A DNA stretch of 64,000 bases from Neorhizobium galegae bv. officinalis (lineage in GTDB: Bacteria; Pseudomonadota; Alphaproteobacteria; Rhizobiales; Rhizobiaceae), in the NCBI GenBank assembly GCA_000985875.1, contig CCRI01000009.1, positions 1-64,000 of the forward strand. The letters are read 5' to 3'. Every line of letters starts with the position of its first letter. The first letter of the stretch is position 1. The notes beneath the pieces were generated by a model that was not told the origin of the DNA, searched no databases, and was given only the letters and a program-made list of their open reading frames with translations. Position numbers and translations under genes: made by a program. Below are positions 55,612 to 64,000 of this stretch, piece by piece.

Positions 55612-56838
55612 ATGAAACGCCTCAGTCTTCTCGCGACCGGTTCGGCCCTTTCGCTTGCCCTGTTGGCCGGGCCTGTTCCAGCGCAAAACGCCGGCCAACC
55701 CGCGGAAACCAAAGCGCCCAACGCCCGCGACCAGAAACCCGCCTTCGCCAACCAGACGCGCGCTCCGCAGCCGGCCCGGATGCCGAAGATCGCGCAGGAG
55801 GTGGTCGCCGACGGCCTGCCGCATCTCTGGGCCATGGAGTTCCTGCCCGACGGCCGGATGCTGGTGACGGCCAAGCAGGGCGCCATGCATATCATCTCGC
55901 AAGAAGGCGAGGCCGGGCCGAAAATCGAGGGCGTTCCGAAAGTGCTTTCCGGCGGCCAGGGCGGGCTACTCGACGTGGCGCTCGCTCCGGATTTTGCGAC
56001 CTCCGGCACGATCTTCTTTTCGTTTTCCGAGCAGCGAGATGACGGCAACGGCACCTCGGTCGCTTCGGCCAGGCTCGTCCCGGACGACCGAGGCGGCGGC
56101 AGGCTGGAAGATCTCAAAGTCATCTTCCGCCAGATGCCGAGCTATGACGGCAACAAACACTTCGGCTCGCGCCTCGTCTTCGGTCCGAACCGGGAACTCT
56201 ATGTCACCGTCGGCGAGCGGTCCGACCCGGAGCCCCGCGTCCAGGCCCAGGATCTCTCAAGCGGCCTCGGCAAGATCTTTCGCATCGACGTGAACGGCAA
56301 GGCCCTGCCCGGCAATCCGTTCGTCAATCGGCAGGGCGCCCGGCCGGAAATCTGGTCGCTCGGCCACCGCAATCTGCAGTCCGCCACCCTCGACGGACAG
56401 GGCCGTCTCTGGACCGTCGAGCACGGACCGCGCGGCGGCGACGAGTTGAATCGCCCGGAAGCCGGCAGGAATTACGGCTGGCCGGAGGTCACCTACGGCA
56501 TCGACTATAGCGGCAGGCCGATCGGCAGGGGCATCACCGCCATGAAGGAGACGGAACAGCCGGTCTATTTCTGGGACCCGGTCATCGCTCCGTCCGGCAT
56601 GGCCTATTATGACGGCGACGCCATCCCCGAATGGAAAAACTCCTTCCTGATCGGCGGCCTCGTGGCCCAGGGCATCGTGGTCGTCCACATGGACGGCGAC
56701 AAGGTCGCCTATGAGGTACGCGTACCGCTCGGCGCCCGCATCCGCGACGTCAAGGTCGGCCCCGACGGCGCCGTCTACGCCGTCACCGAACAACGCGGCG
56801 GCGGGGAATCGACGATCGTGAAGCTGACCAGGAGCTGA
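55612..56838 (+). CDS. PQQ-dependent sugar dehydrogenase-like (YliI/sGDH family), secreted
   Basis: 408 residues. A signal peptide (LSLLATGSALSLALLAGPVPAQ) precedes a six-bladed beta-propeller. sGDH-type motifs: GGQGGLLDVALAPDF, YDGNKHFGSRLVFGP, SLGHRNLQSATLD, VEHGPRGGDELNRPEAGRNYGWPEV and the C-terminal IRDVKVGPDGAVYAVTE. These place His and Arg residues at the PQQ and Ca2+ site. It should oxidise aldose sugars in the periplasm if PQQ is available; no pqq genes are in view. Two tandem ATGs exist at 55609 and 55612. Confidence 0.9.
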   Translation: MKRLSLLATGSALSLALLAGPVPAQNAGQPAETKAPNARDQKPAFANQTRAPQPARMPKIAQEVVADGLPHLWAMEFLPDGRMLVTAKQGAMHIISQEGEAGPKIEGVPKVLSGGQGGLLDVALAPDFATSGTIFFSFSEQRDDGNGTSVASARLVPDDRGGGRLEDLKVIFRQMPSYDGNKHFGSRLVFGPNRELYVTVGERSDPEPRVQAQDLSSGLGKIFRIDVNGKALPGNPFVNRQGARPEIWSLGHRNLQSATLDGQGRLWTVEHGPRGGDELNRPEAGRNYGWPEVTYGIDYSGRPIGRGITAMKETEQPVYFWDPVIAPSGMAYYDGDAIPEWKNSFLIGGLVAQGIVVVHMDGDKVAYEVRVPLGARIRDVKVGPDGAVYAVTEQRGGGESTIVKLTRS

Positions 56839-56869
56839 CGGGTTATTTCGGGACATGGCTACGCCTCGC

Positions 56870-57262
56870 CTAGAATTTGAAGGCGAGGCGATGTCCGACG
56901 AGTGCCCGGTCGATGGTCACCAACTGCAGCCCCTCGACCTGGCATTGTGCCAAAAGCAGCCGGTCGAAGGGATCGCGCGTATCGGGCTCCGGTTCGGCGG
57001 CGGTGATGACATGCGGAATGTCGATGGGCAGGATGGTAAGGCCTGCACCTTCCAGAACGATCTGCATGTCTTCCAGCGGTACGCCCGGATCAAGCTTTCC
57101 GAGCCGGGACTTGATGGCAATCTCCCAAAGGCTGGCGACACTCACGAAACCGGAGAAATCCGCACCGCTGACCAGCTTGCTTATATTGGGGAAGCGTTGA
57201 CGCGTGTCGCCCCGCAAAACAGCGAGAATTATATGCGTGTCGAGAAGACACCGGTTCGTCAA
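56870..57262 (-). CDS. PIN-domain toxin of a type II module
   Basis: 130 residues from a TTG that overlaps the antitoxin stop (TTGA). PIN acidic residues: CLLDTHI, SVASLWEIAIK, TRDPFDRLLLAQ and LVTIDRAL, the pattern of the LLDTH subgroup. Predicted RNase. It is clearly different from the VapC at 14.9 kb. It is convergent with the sugar dehydrogenase gene. Confidence 0.88.
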   Translation of the reverse strand: MTNRCLLDTHIILAVLRGDTRQRFPNISKLVSGADFSGFVSVASLWEIAIKSRLGKLDPGVPLEDMQIVLEGAGLTILPIDIPHVITAAEPEPDTRDPFDRLLLAQCQVEGLQLVTIDRALVGHRLAFKF

Positions 57263-57531
57263 GGCAACGGTCTCAGCAGGAAATCTTCGGGCAGCGGATC
57301 GTCGAAATCATCCGCAATATAGGGAACAGGATTGGTAATACCCCGGGCACGAAGATGAGCCTGTATTGCATCCAGATCAATCCCGCCCTTCTTCTTCGGC
57401 GGCTCTTGATGAGGCACGATATCGAACACCGGCTTGCCGTCCCGCGTTACGGTCACGGTCTCGCCCTGCTCCACATCCTGGGCAAGTTCGTCGAGACGGT
57501 CCTGAGCTTCGCGGAGGGATACGGTTTTCAT
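57259..57531 (-). CDS. Phd/YefM-type antitoxin
   Basis: 90 residues from the ATG at 57531; a much longer open frame upstream is non-coding and crosses the aatA terminator. The Phd fold reads TVSLREAQDRLDELAQDVEQGETVTVTRDGKPVFDIVPH. The C-terminal tail (about 55-90) is the toxin-binding part. The stop overlaps the toxin start by four bases. Confidence 0.9.
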   Translation of the reverse strand: MKTVSLREAQDRLDELAQDVEQGETVTVTRDGKPVFDIVPHQEPPKKKGGIDLDAIQAHLRARGITNPVPYIADDFDDPLPEDFLLRPLP

Positions 57532-57583
57532 AACCGAAATGTACGTCCGGTTGCGGCCATCGTCAACGCGAGTGCTCGAAACA

Positions 57584-57612
57584 GAAAAGCCCGGCGTGGC
57601 CGCCGGGCTTTC
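57584..57612 (-). terminator. Terminator of aatA
   Basis: AAAGCCCGGCG (57586-57596) and CGCCGGGCTTT (57601-57611) form a perfect 11-bp stem with a four-base loop. On the minus strand CTTTTCTGTTTC follows. Confidence 0.8.
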
Positions 57613-57632
57613 TTGTCGAGTTCGTGATTGGC

Positions 57633-58898
<1,266 letters not shown>

Positions 58899-58921
58899 CT
58901 ATGTCTAAACTATGACGCCGT

Positions 58922-58940
58922 TTCAAGCACAAAGCTTGAA
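58922..58940. promoter_or_regulatory. Inverted repeat in the aatA-EAL intergenic region
   Basis: TTCAAGC-N5-GCTTGAA, a perfect 7-5-7 dyad 87 bases upstream of aatA and about 100 before the EAL gene. Possible regulator site; no binding protein can be named. Confidence 0.4.
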
Positions 58941-59039
58941 TGCGAGCCATGAAAGAAGCTGATTAAAACCTTCGAAACCTTGTTTACAACCGCGTAACCC
59001 TTGACTGCTACAACCAGGAGGGATGGATAACGGAAATCG

Positions 59040-60002
59040 ATGGGCACGGGCATGACGCCGAGAAGCATCTTCGCCAATCTGGTTCGCAGCGACAATGGGT
59101 CGTTCTCCACCGTCTACGGCCCTTTCCTGCTGCAATCCGCGCTGCAGCCGATCTTTCGCTCAGGCCCGGAAACCGGCCTCGAAATCGAAGCTTTCGAGGG
59201 CCTGCTGCGCGCCTCCCGCGACAACGAACCGGTGTCGCCGGCCGAGTTCTTTCCGCTCGTTTCGCCTGTCGACATGGCCGATGTCGACAGCATCTTGCGC
59301 ACCATTCACATCCTGAACACCGGCCGGCTGAACCGATCCCGCGCCGGGATCTTCGTCAAGTTCCATCCCGGCCTCTTCCGCACGCCCCAGGAAATGCGCC
59401 AGGAAGTCGATCGCATCAAGGTCGCCAGTCACGAGGCCGGCCTGGCGCCTGATCGGATTGTCTGCGAAATCTCCGAGAGATCCGGCGCGTCCGACGACAT
59501 TGTTGTCGCTTTCGCCGAGCACATGCAGGCGGTCGGCTTCCGCGTCGCGATCGACGACTATGGCGCTCGCGATTCCGATCTCGACCGTTTGAAGCGCATC
59601 AAGCCCGACTACGTGAAATTCGAAGCCGCCTGGGTGCGCGACTTCCTCGACAATTCCGCCGGCTATGCGCTGCTGCGCGTCATCGTCCGGCAGATGCTCG
59701 ATGATGGCATCGAACCGATCTTCGAAGGGCTCGAAGAGCTTTGGCAGGTGGATCTCTGCGAAGAACTCGGCGTGCCGCTGATGCAGGGTTATGCGTTGGC
59801 GCGGCCCGAGCTCGCCCCGACGACATTCAACGAGAGCTTCCCGGAAAGCCTGGCCGACTTCGCGCCGCTCCAGACGAGCGAGGGTGAGACCAACCCAGGC
59901 GTCAACCGGACCGCCGCCACCCTGCCTCCTCCGACCTCGGCCAGACCGGTATTCGCAAGGCCCGCCCGCACCTTTGGCCGCCGGCAATCCAGCGGCGAAT
60001 AG
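59040..60002 (+). CDS. EAL-domain protein with divergent active site
   Basis: 320 residues. A degenerate EAL domain fills about 30-260. Retained residues are Glu50 (EAF in place of EAL), Glu143 in CEISE, Asp172-Asp173 in DDYG, Lys193 in PDYVKFE, Glu229 in EGLEE and Gln249 in MQGYALARP. The conserved Asn strand (VNLS) is replaced by VKFHP. It may hydrolyse c-di-GMP poorly or only bind it. The C-terminal 60 residues are Pro/Ser/Thr-rich and disordered. There is no GGDEF or sensory domain. An ATG at 59052 is an alternative start. Confidence 0.82.
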   Translation: MGTGMTPRSIFANLVRSDNGSFSTVYGPFLLQSALQPIFRSGPETGLEIEAFEGLLRASRDNEPVSPAEFFPLVSPVDMADVDSILRTIHILNTGRLNRSRAGIFVKFHPGLFRTPQEMRQEVDRIKVASHEAGLAPDRIVCEISERSGASDDIVVAFAEHMQAVGFRVAIDDYGARDSDLDRLKRIKPDYVKFEAAWVRDFLDNSAGYALLRVIVRQMLDDGIEPIFEGLEELWQVDLCEELGVPLMQGYALARPELAPTTFNESFPESLADFAPLQTSEGETNPGVNRTAATLPPPTSARPVFARPARTFGRRQSSGE

Positions 60003-60532
60003 TACCGGCAGACTGCAGATTTCACGCTGCGGCTGCATACCGCCATCATCCGCGATATAGGCCCGAAACGGACCAGATCCTCGTTCAGAGACATGAGCGG
60101 CAAAAATTTTTCTTTTCGCGCCATTTGCCCCAAAACGGCACAGAAGAAGGTTACGAAAGCATTGCCAGCGATGGAATCGCCTTGCCGCACCATCAGCAGA
60201 GGCTCAAAACCCGCATTTTCCGGGGGTTCCCGCGATTTGCAATTTGCCATTGTGGCGACAATTCAAAAAACTTTTTCTTGCCAATTTTCGATAAACACAG
60301 CACTCTGTGCAAGTTCGGGCAATTTACGAGCATGGGAAGACCTATAATGACGCGCTCCGAAGGCGCTAAGACTTCGGGCGGTAGGCCGGGGGCGGAGATT
60401 TCAAAGCAATTCCTGCCGGTCATCGCGGTAAAGACAGGGACCCTTTCTTAAAGCTGCCTGCCGCCGCCCTTCGGGGCTACACTGTGATGCTGTCCGCCGC
60501 TGAACACGGACAGAGAGAAAAGGACCTGCTGC
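60003..60532. other. Long cspA upstream region
   Basis: 530 bases. A short plus frame at 60347-60451 would encode 34 residues (MTRSEGAKTSGGRPGAEISK...) behind GGGAAG, but it has no known family. An A/T-rich stretch with AAAAAACTTTTTCTTG near 60265 and the region just upstream of cspA may hold the cold-shock promoter and leader. I cannot place a promoter with confidence. Confidence 0.4.
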
Positions 60533-60748
60533 ATGGCCGAGACTGGCACTGTAAAATTCTTCAATACCGACAAAGGCTTCGGCTTTATCAAGCCTGACAA
60601 TGGTGGCGCCGATATCTTTGTTCATATCTCTGCCGTACAGGCTTCCGGCCTGTCCGGATTGTCTGAAAACCAGAAAGTAAGCTTCGACACGGAACCGGAT
60701 CGTCGCGGCAAGGGCCCCAAGGCCGTCAATCTGCAGATCGCGGGCTAA
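60533..60748 (+). CDS. cspA: Cold shock protein (CspA family)
   Basis: 71 residues, a single OB fold. RNA-binding motifs RNP1 (KGFGFI) and RNP2 (DIFVHISAV) are intact, and the start MAETGTVKFFNTD is standard. It binds single-stranded RNA or DNA as an RNA chaperone. AAAGGA precedes the ATG. It is monocistronic with a long leader and a strong terminator. Whether it is cold-inducible cannot be seen. Confidence 0.96.
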   Translation: MAETGTVKFFNTDKGFGFIKPDNGGADIFVHISAVQASGLSGLSENQKVSFDTEPDRRGKGPKAVNLQIAG

Positions 60749-60779
60749 GCTTCCAGAGGCTTGGCATTTCGAGTTGAAG

Positions 60780-60805
60780 CCCGGCAGAGATGCCGGGTTT
60801 TTTTT
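60780..60805 (+). terminator. cspA terminator
   Basis: CCCGGC (60780-60785) pairs with GCCGGG (60792-60797) and is followed by eight Ts. Confidence 0.88.
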
Positions 60806-60831
60806 GATAATGTTATGCCGCGGTTTTGACC

Positions 60832-61479
60832 TCAGAGACCGCGCAGGAACGGGTTGCTGCGCCGTTCGTCACCGATCCGGCTTCCCGGCCCATGGCCGCA
60901 GATGAACCCGACCTCGTCCCCGAGCGGCAGGACCTTGTCGCGGATCGAAGCCAGCAGCGTATCGTGATCTCCGCCCGGCAGATCCGTGCGCCCGATCGAG
61001 CCGTTGAACAGCACGTCGCCGAGATGCGCAAAACCCTGGGCCTGGTTGTAATAGATCACGTGTCCGGGCGCATGTCCGGGGCAGTGGAAGATCTCGAAGA
61101 CATGCTCGCCGAACGAAACCTTGTCTCCTTCGTTGAGCCAGCGGTCCGGCAAAACGTTGCGCACCTCCATTTTTACCCCGAATTTTTCGGCCTGGGTCTC
61201 CAGTCGCTGCAACAGCGGCAGGTCCGCCTCGTGGGGGCCGACCACCGGGATGCCAAGCGCCTCGCGCAATTCATCGGCGCCGCCGGCGTGGTCGATATGC
61301 CCGTGGGTCAGCCATATCTCCTTCAGCGTGAGGCCGTTTTCCTCGACCACTTTAAGAATGGTCGGCACGTCGCCGCCCGGATCGACGATGACGCCCTGTT
61401 TCGTCTCCTCGTCGAAGAGGATCGTGCAGTTCTGCTGGAATGGCGTAACCGGAATGATACCGGCCTGTAACTTGCCCAT
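60832..61479 (-). CDS. MBL-fold hydrolase (glyoxalase II-like)
   Basis: 215 residues. The metallo-beta-lactamase motif is LTHGHIDHAGG, followed by CPGHAPGHVIYY, GDVLFNGSIGRTDLPGG and the closing GHGPGSRIGDER, the set found in the YcbL group of glyoxalase-II-like hydrolases. Two metal ions and thioester hydrolysis are expected; full-length glyoxalase II has an extra C-terminal domain that is absent here. Cytosolic. Confidence 0.92.
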   Translation of the reverse strand: MGKLQAGIIPVTPFQQNCTILFDEETKQGVIVDPGGDVPTILKVVEENGLTLKEIWLTHGHIDHAGGADELREALGIPVVGPHEADLPLLQRLETQAEKFGVKMEVRNVLPDRWLNEGDKVSFGEHVFEIFHCPGHAPGHVIYYNQAQGFAHLGDVLFNGSIGRTDLPGGDHDTLLASIRDKVLPLGDEVGFICGHGPGSRIGDERRSNPFLRGL

Positions 61480-61549
61480 GATGCCTCGGCCTGAACGATG
61501 ATGCTTGCCGGGATATACCGATAAACGGAGGGCATTTCAGCCGAAAAGA

Positions 61550-61771
61550 TCAGTTCGAGGCAAGGGTCGTGTAATGCGGGTTGGCGGAAACCGGCGGTGC
61601 GAGCGATACGGTGGCGATCAGGAAAGCCGCAATCGCGATCTTCAGCACGAAAACGGTCACCAGAACGCTTCTGAGCGGGTTTGCCGCGCCGGATGTTTCC
61701 ATCCTGATCGGCGGCAGTGCGCTGAAGGTCTGGGCGGTGAAGGTCTGGGCGGTCGCGGTCGGGTTCGTCAT
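61550..61771 (-). CDS. Small single-pass membrane protein, unknown
   Basis: 73 residues with GGAGAA before the ATG. A Thr/Ala-rich N-terminus contains AQTF twice, from a tandem duplication in the DNA (AAGGTCTGGGCGGT repeated near 61725-61750). One membrane segment lies at about 36-58 (SVLVTVFVLKIAIAAFLIATVSL). No family is recognised. It is divergent from the SH3/DUF1236 gene. Confidence 0.55.
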   Translation of the reverse strand: MTNPTATAQTFTAQTFSALPPIRMETSGAANPLRSVLVTVFVLKIAIAAFLIATVSLAPPVSANPHYTTLASN

Positions 61772-61938
61772 GGGTTTCTCCGGTGCTTATGGCGGGGTCA
61801 ATGGGTTGGCGGCACAAAGGTTCCGTACCCCATTTTAGCTGTGGCACCCCCGCCACATCTTGCAGAATCCGCCCGCATTCGGCGGAACCACCGGGACATG
61901 CGGGTGTTACCCCGCCAGTCAACATGAGGAGAAGATCC

Positions 61939-62571
61939 ATGACGACTTGGTTGAAATGCCCGGAATTGAAGTGGCTGGGCCTCGGCGCCGTCCTTTCGGC
62001 GCTCGCCCTGCCCGCCCAGGCGCAGATGACGACCACCACCGCTTCGGACATCATCGTCCGCTCCGGTCCCGGCCAGAACTATCCCGAGATCGGGATGGCC
62101 ACCCGCGGCAGCCCGGCCATGATGGACGGTTGCCTCCAGGGCAGCAAATGGTGCCGCATCGACGTCAACGGCATGCGCGGCTGGGTCTATGCGGAATACC
62201 TGACCATCCGCCACAACGGCGCGGCGGTTGCGGTGGAAGAGTACCGCACCCAGTATGAAGTGCCGTCCGTCACCTATGAGACGACTGCGAGCGTCACCCC
62301 GCCGGCCGCTGTTCCAGGCCCGGGCGATATCCTGCTCGGCCCGGTCGGCGCGGTCGAGGCCGTCGAACCGCCGGAAACCGTCATCAGCTACATAGAAGAG
62401 CACCCGGTCCAGCCGGTCTATGTCCGCAATGACGTGGCAATCGGCGCGACGTTGCCCCCAGGAGTCGTGATCCAGCAAGTGCCGGATTACGAGTACGATT
62501 ACGTCGTCGTCAACGACCGCCCGGTTCTTGTCGATCCCGGCACCCGCCGTATCGTCCACATCTACGATTGA
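61939..62571 (+). CDS. SH3-domain / DUF1236 exported protein
   Basis: 210 residues from the ATG at 61939, with GAGGAGAAG upstream. Signal peptide about 1-29 (LGAVLSALALPAQAQ). The bacterial SH3 domain (about 32-90) reads ASDIIVRSGPGQNYPEIGM, then CRIDVNGMRGWVYAEYLTI. A C-terminal DUF1236 unit (about 165-208) has GATLPPGVVIQQVPDYEYDYVVVNDRPVLVDPGTRRIVHI. Both units suggest cell-wall or envelope association. A terminator follows. Confidence 0.9.
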   Translation: MTTWLKCPELKWLGLGAVLSALALPAQAQMTTTTASDIIVRSGPGQNYPEIGMATRGSPAMMDGCLQGSKWCRIDVNGMRGWVYAEYLTIRHNGAAVAVEEYRTQYEVPSVTYETTASVTPPAAVPGPGDILLGPVGAVEAVEPPETVISYIEEHPVQPVYVRNDVAIGATLPPGVVIQQVPDYEYDYVVVNDRPVLVDPGTRRIVHIYD

Positions 62572-62583
62572 GCTTCGCGGAAG

Positions 62584-62612
62584 AGGGCGCTGTCCGGCAG
62601 CGCCCTTCTCTG
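62584..62612 (+). terminator. Terminator after the SH3/DUF1236 gene
   Basis: AGGGCGCTG pairs with CAGCGCCCT over nine bases, followed by TCTCTGT, a weak U-tract. Confidence 0.65.
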
Positions 62613-62774
62613 TGGCTCTCGCCCCCCGCCCTCCCCAACAAATGCTGTTGATTGTTCAGCCTGATCGCGCTTTATGACGTGCGTCGGGTTACAGTGCGAA
62701 ATCGGCAATAAGAGCTTCGGCTCCGGGATCTTCGGACCCTGGGGCAAGCAGCCGCAAAGGGAAAGGAAACGCGA

Positions 62775-63290
62775 GTGTCGCGCGCATCGACGGGAAAAGC
62801 CGTCAAGAAGGTCATGCCGACTATGCCGGCAGTCGACGAAGCCCAGATCGACTTCGAGACCATCGAACTGCTTTTCTTCGCCTACCGTGATTTCGTGTCC
62901 GACCCGGATGCGATCCTCGCCAAGATCGGCATGGGCCGCGCCCACCACCGCGTCGTCTATTTCGTCAGCCGCCAGCCCGGTATGATGGTCACCGACCTTC
63001 TCGATACGCTGCAGATCACCAAGCAGAGCCTGGCGCGCGTCCTCAAGCAATTGATCGAATCGGGTTATATTCGCCAGATGGCCGGCGCCAAGGATCGCCG
63101 CCAGCGCAGGCTCTATCCGACCCTTGCAGGTCGTGAACTGGCTCTCGCCCTTTCCGAGCCGCAATCGCGCCGTATCGCTCGCGCCATGGAGGAATTGACC
63201 CCCGACACGCGGGCCTCGGTCAAGGAATTCCTGCGCCGCATGCGCGGTCGCGATGAAAGCCTCGAGCCTATCGACAGCGACTTGGACTAA
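62775..63290 (+). CDS. MarR-family regulator
   Basis: 171 residues from a GTG with AAGGA seven bases upstream. The winged helix is in the middle: VVYFVSRQPGMMVTDLLDTLQITKQSLARVLKQLIESGYIRQMAGAKDRRQRRLYPTLAGREL, with the conserved D-R-R wing. The response regulator gene follows after 14 bases, so the two form an operon. That MarR/OmpR-type pairing is conserved in rhizobia, but its target is not visible here. Confidence 0.92.
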   Translation: MSRASTGKAVKKVMPTMPAVDEAQIDFETIELLFFAYRDFVSDPDAILAKIGMGRAHHRVVYFVSRQPGMMVTDLLDTLQITKQSLARVLKQLIESGYIRQMAGAKDRRQRRLYPTLAGRELALALSEPQSRRIARAMEELTPDTRASVKEFLRRMRGRDESLEPIDSDLD

Positions 63291-63304
63291 GTGGGACCTT
63301 TGAG

Positions 63305-64000
63305 ATGACGACACCGCCCCCTTCCGATGATGCGCCTCACCTTCTCGTCGTCGATGACGACACGCGTATCCGCGATCTTCTGAACCGCTACCTGGTGGAA
63401 CAGGGGTTTCGCATCACCGTCGCGGGCGACGCCGCCGAAGCCCGCCGCAAGCTCGAAGGCCTGCATTTCGATCTCATCATTCTCGACGTGATGATGCCAG
63501 GCGAATCCGGCATTTCGCTCACCCAGTCGCTCTACCAGAAGAAGACGGTTCCGGTGATCCTGCTGACCGCCCGCGCCGAATCGGAATCGCGTATTGCCGG
63601 TCTCGAAGCCGGCGCCGACGACTATCTGTCGAAACCTTTCGATCCGCGCGAACTGGTACTGCGCATCAACAATATCCTGCGCCGCAGCACCTCGGCCGAT
63701 ACGCCCAAGATCGAGCAGATCATGTTCGGCCCCTTCACCTTCTCGATCCCGCGCAAGGAGTTGCGCAAGGCCGCCGAAACCATAAGGCTGACCGATCGCG
63801 AACAGGAGATCATGCTGCTTTTCGCGCTGCGCGCCGGCGACACCATTCCCCGCCACGAGCTGATCGGCGACGATGCGGAGGTCGGCGAACGCACGATCGA
63901 CGTGCAGATCAATCGTTTGCGGCGTAAGATCGAGGAGGATCCGGCCAACCCCGTCTATCTCCAGACGGTGCGCGGCATCGGATACAGGCTGAGTATCGAT
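63305..64000 (+). CDS. OmpR-family response regulator, cut by window end
   Basis: 232 residues are visible and the stop lies outside. The receiver domain (about 10-125) has the acidic pair in LVVDDDTRI, the phospho-acceptor in LIILDVMMPGE, Thr in ILLTARAE and Lys in YLSKPFDP. The winged-helix effector follows: LTDREQEIMLLFALRAGDTIPRHEL, VGERTIDVQINRLRRKIEEDPANPVYLQTVRGIGYRL. The translation reaches the usual C-terminal end of the family, so only a few codons are missing. It resembles alphaproteobacterial PetR; a histidine kinase gene may follow. Confidence 0.93.
   Translation, partial: MTTPPPSDDAPHLLVVDDDTRIRDLLNRYLVEQGFRITVAGDAAEARRKLEGLHFDLIILDVMMPGESGISLTQSLYQKKTVPVILLTARAESESRIAGLEAGADDYLSKPFDPRELVLRINNILRRSTSADTPKIEQIMFGPFTFSIPRKELRKAAETIRLTDREQEIMLLFALRAGDTIPRHELIGDDAEVGERTIDVQINRLRRKIEEDPANPVYLQTVRGIGYRLSID

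Noticed and set aside
63287..63856. 189-codon minus frame at the window's right end
   Set aside because: The opposite strand carries a full receiver and winged-helix domain running off the window; the minus frame is a shadow.

Overview
The window looks like chromosome from a member of the Rhizobiaceae (Alphaproteobacteria, order Hyphomicrobiales). The evidence is gene content and order. dnaG and rpoD lie close together next to yqeY and carA. The run greA / two core-LPS glycosyltransferases / GT25 / lrp / trxB / lsrB-like LysR is the arrangement known around the Sinorhizobium meliloti lps core locus. Tandem AbcR-type small RNAs sit between the LysR gene and an ArsR gene, and a direct-repeat GTTC-N7-GTTC LexA box is present. 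DNA is GC-rich with strong third-position GC in the core genes.

Layout. (1) 1-7500 is an accessory block with weaker codon bias: a truncated AAA ATPase, a membrane-anchored thermonuclease-like protein, a PD-(D/E)XK/DUF4268 protein, a calcineurin-like phosphoesterase, a small helical protein, a soluble FtsH-like AAA+/M41 protease, a DUF6634-like protein and an XRE regulator behind an unusual triple operator. It faces the 3' end of a tRNA-Ile2(CAU) gene (8019-8094), with a tRNA-like remnant between, so it is probably one end of an integrated island. (2) 8.3-15.3 kb: envelope and small metabolic genes (SIMPL, YjbQ, DUF1428, DUF427, alcohol dehydrogenase, DUF930), a TetR-SMR efflux operon and a VapBC-type module. 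(3) 15.4-23.2 kb: rpoD, a GFA-family gene, dnaG, brnTA, yqeY and carA. (4) 23.3-32.1 kb: a variable stretch between carA and carB holding an ABM monooxygenase with a SoxR-like promoter, MATE and MFS exporters, an ArsR/SRPBCC pair, a MITE-like inverted-repeat element, a zinc metallopeptidase, an Fsr-type exporter and a LytTR/DUF2306 pair. (5) 32.3-41 kb: carB, an EEP-family hydrolase, a DUF2235 hydrolase and an SOS-box-controlled radical SAM/UdgX repair operon. (6) 41.2-49.7 kb: greA with a leader attenuator, LPS core glycosyltransferases, lrp, trxB, lsrB, AbcR1/2 sRNAs, an ArsR regulator and an Old Yellow Enzyme. (7) 49.8-64 kb: chemoreceptor, Ca2+/H+ antiporter, MetE-like protein, soluble sugar dehydrogenase, a second PIN toxin module, aspartate aminotransferase, a divergent EAL protein, cspA, a glyoxalase-II-like hydrolase, an SH3/DUF1236 protein, and a MarR gene followed by an OmpR-family response regulator cut by the window end.

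The regulatory DNA is informative. Visible elements include a three-copy 21-bp-period operator (7099-7157), a SoxR-like dyad in a 19-bp promoter spacer (23228-23258), an SOS box before the radical SAM/UdgX operon (41052-41066), a hairpin-plus-U-tract leader before greA and two sRNA genes with matched promoters. Three toxin-antitoxin modules are present (14.7, 20.5 and 57 kb). No CRISPR array, rRNA, insertion sequence or phage structural gene was seen. All functional names are from reading the translated sequence, without database searches.
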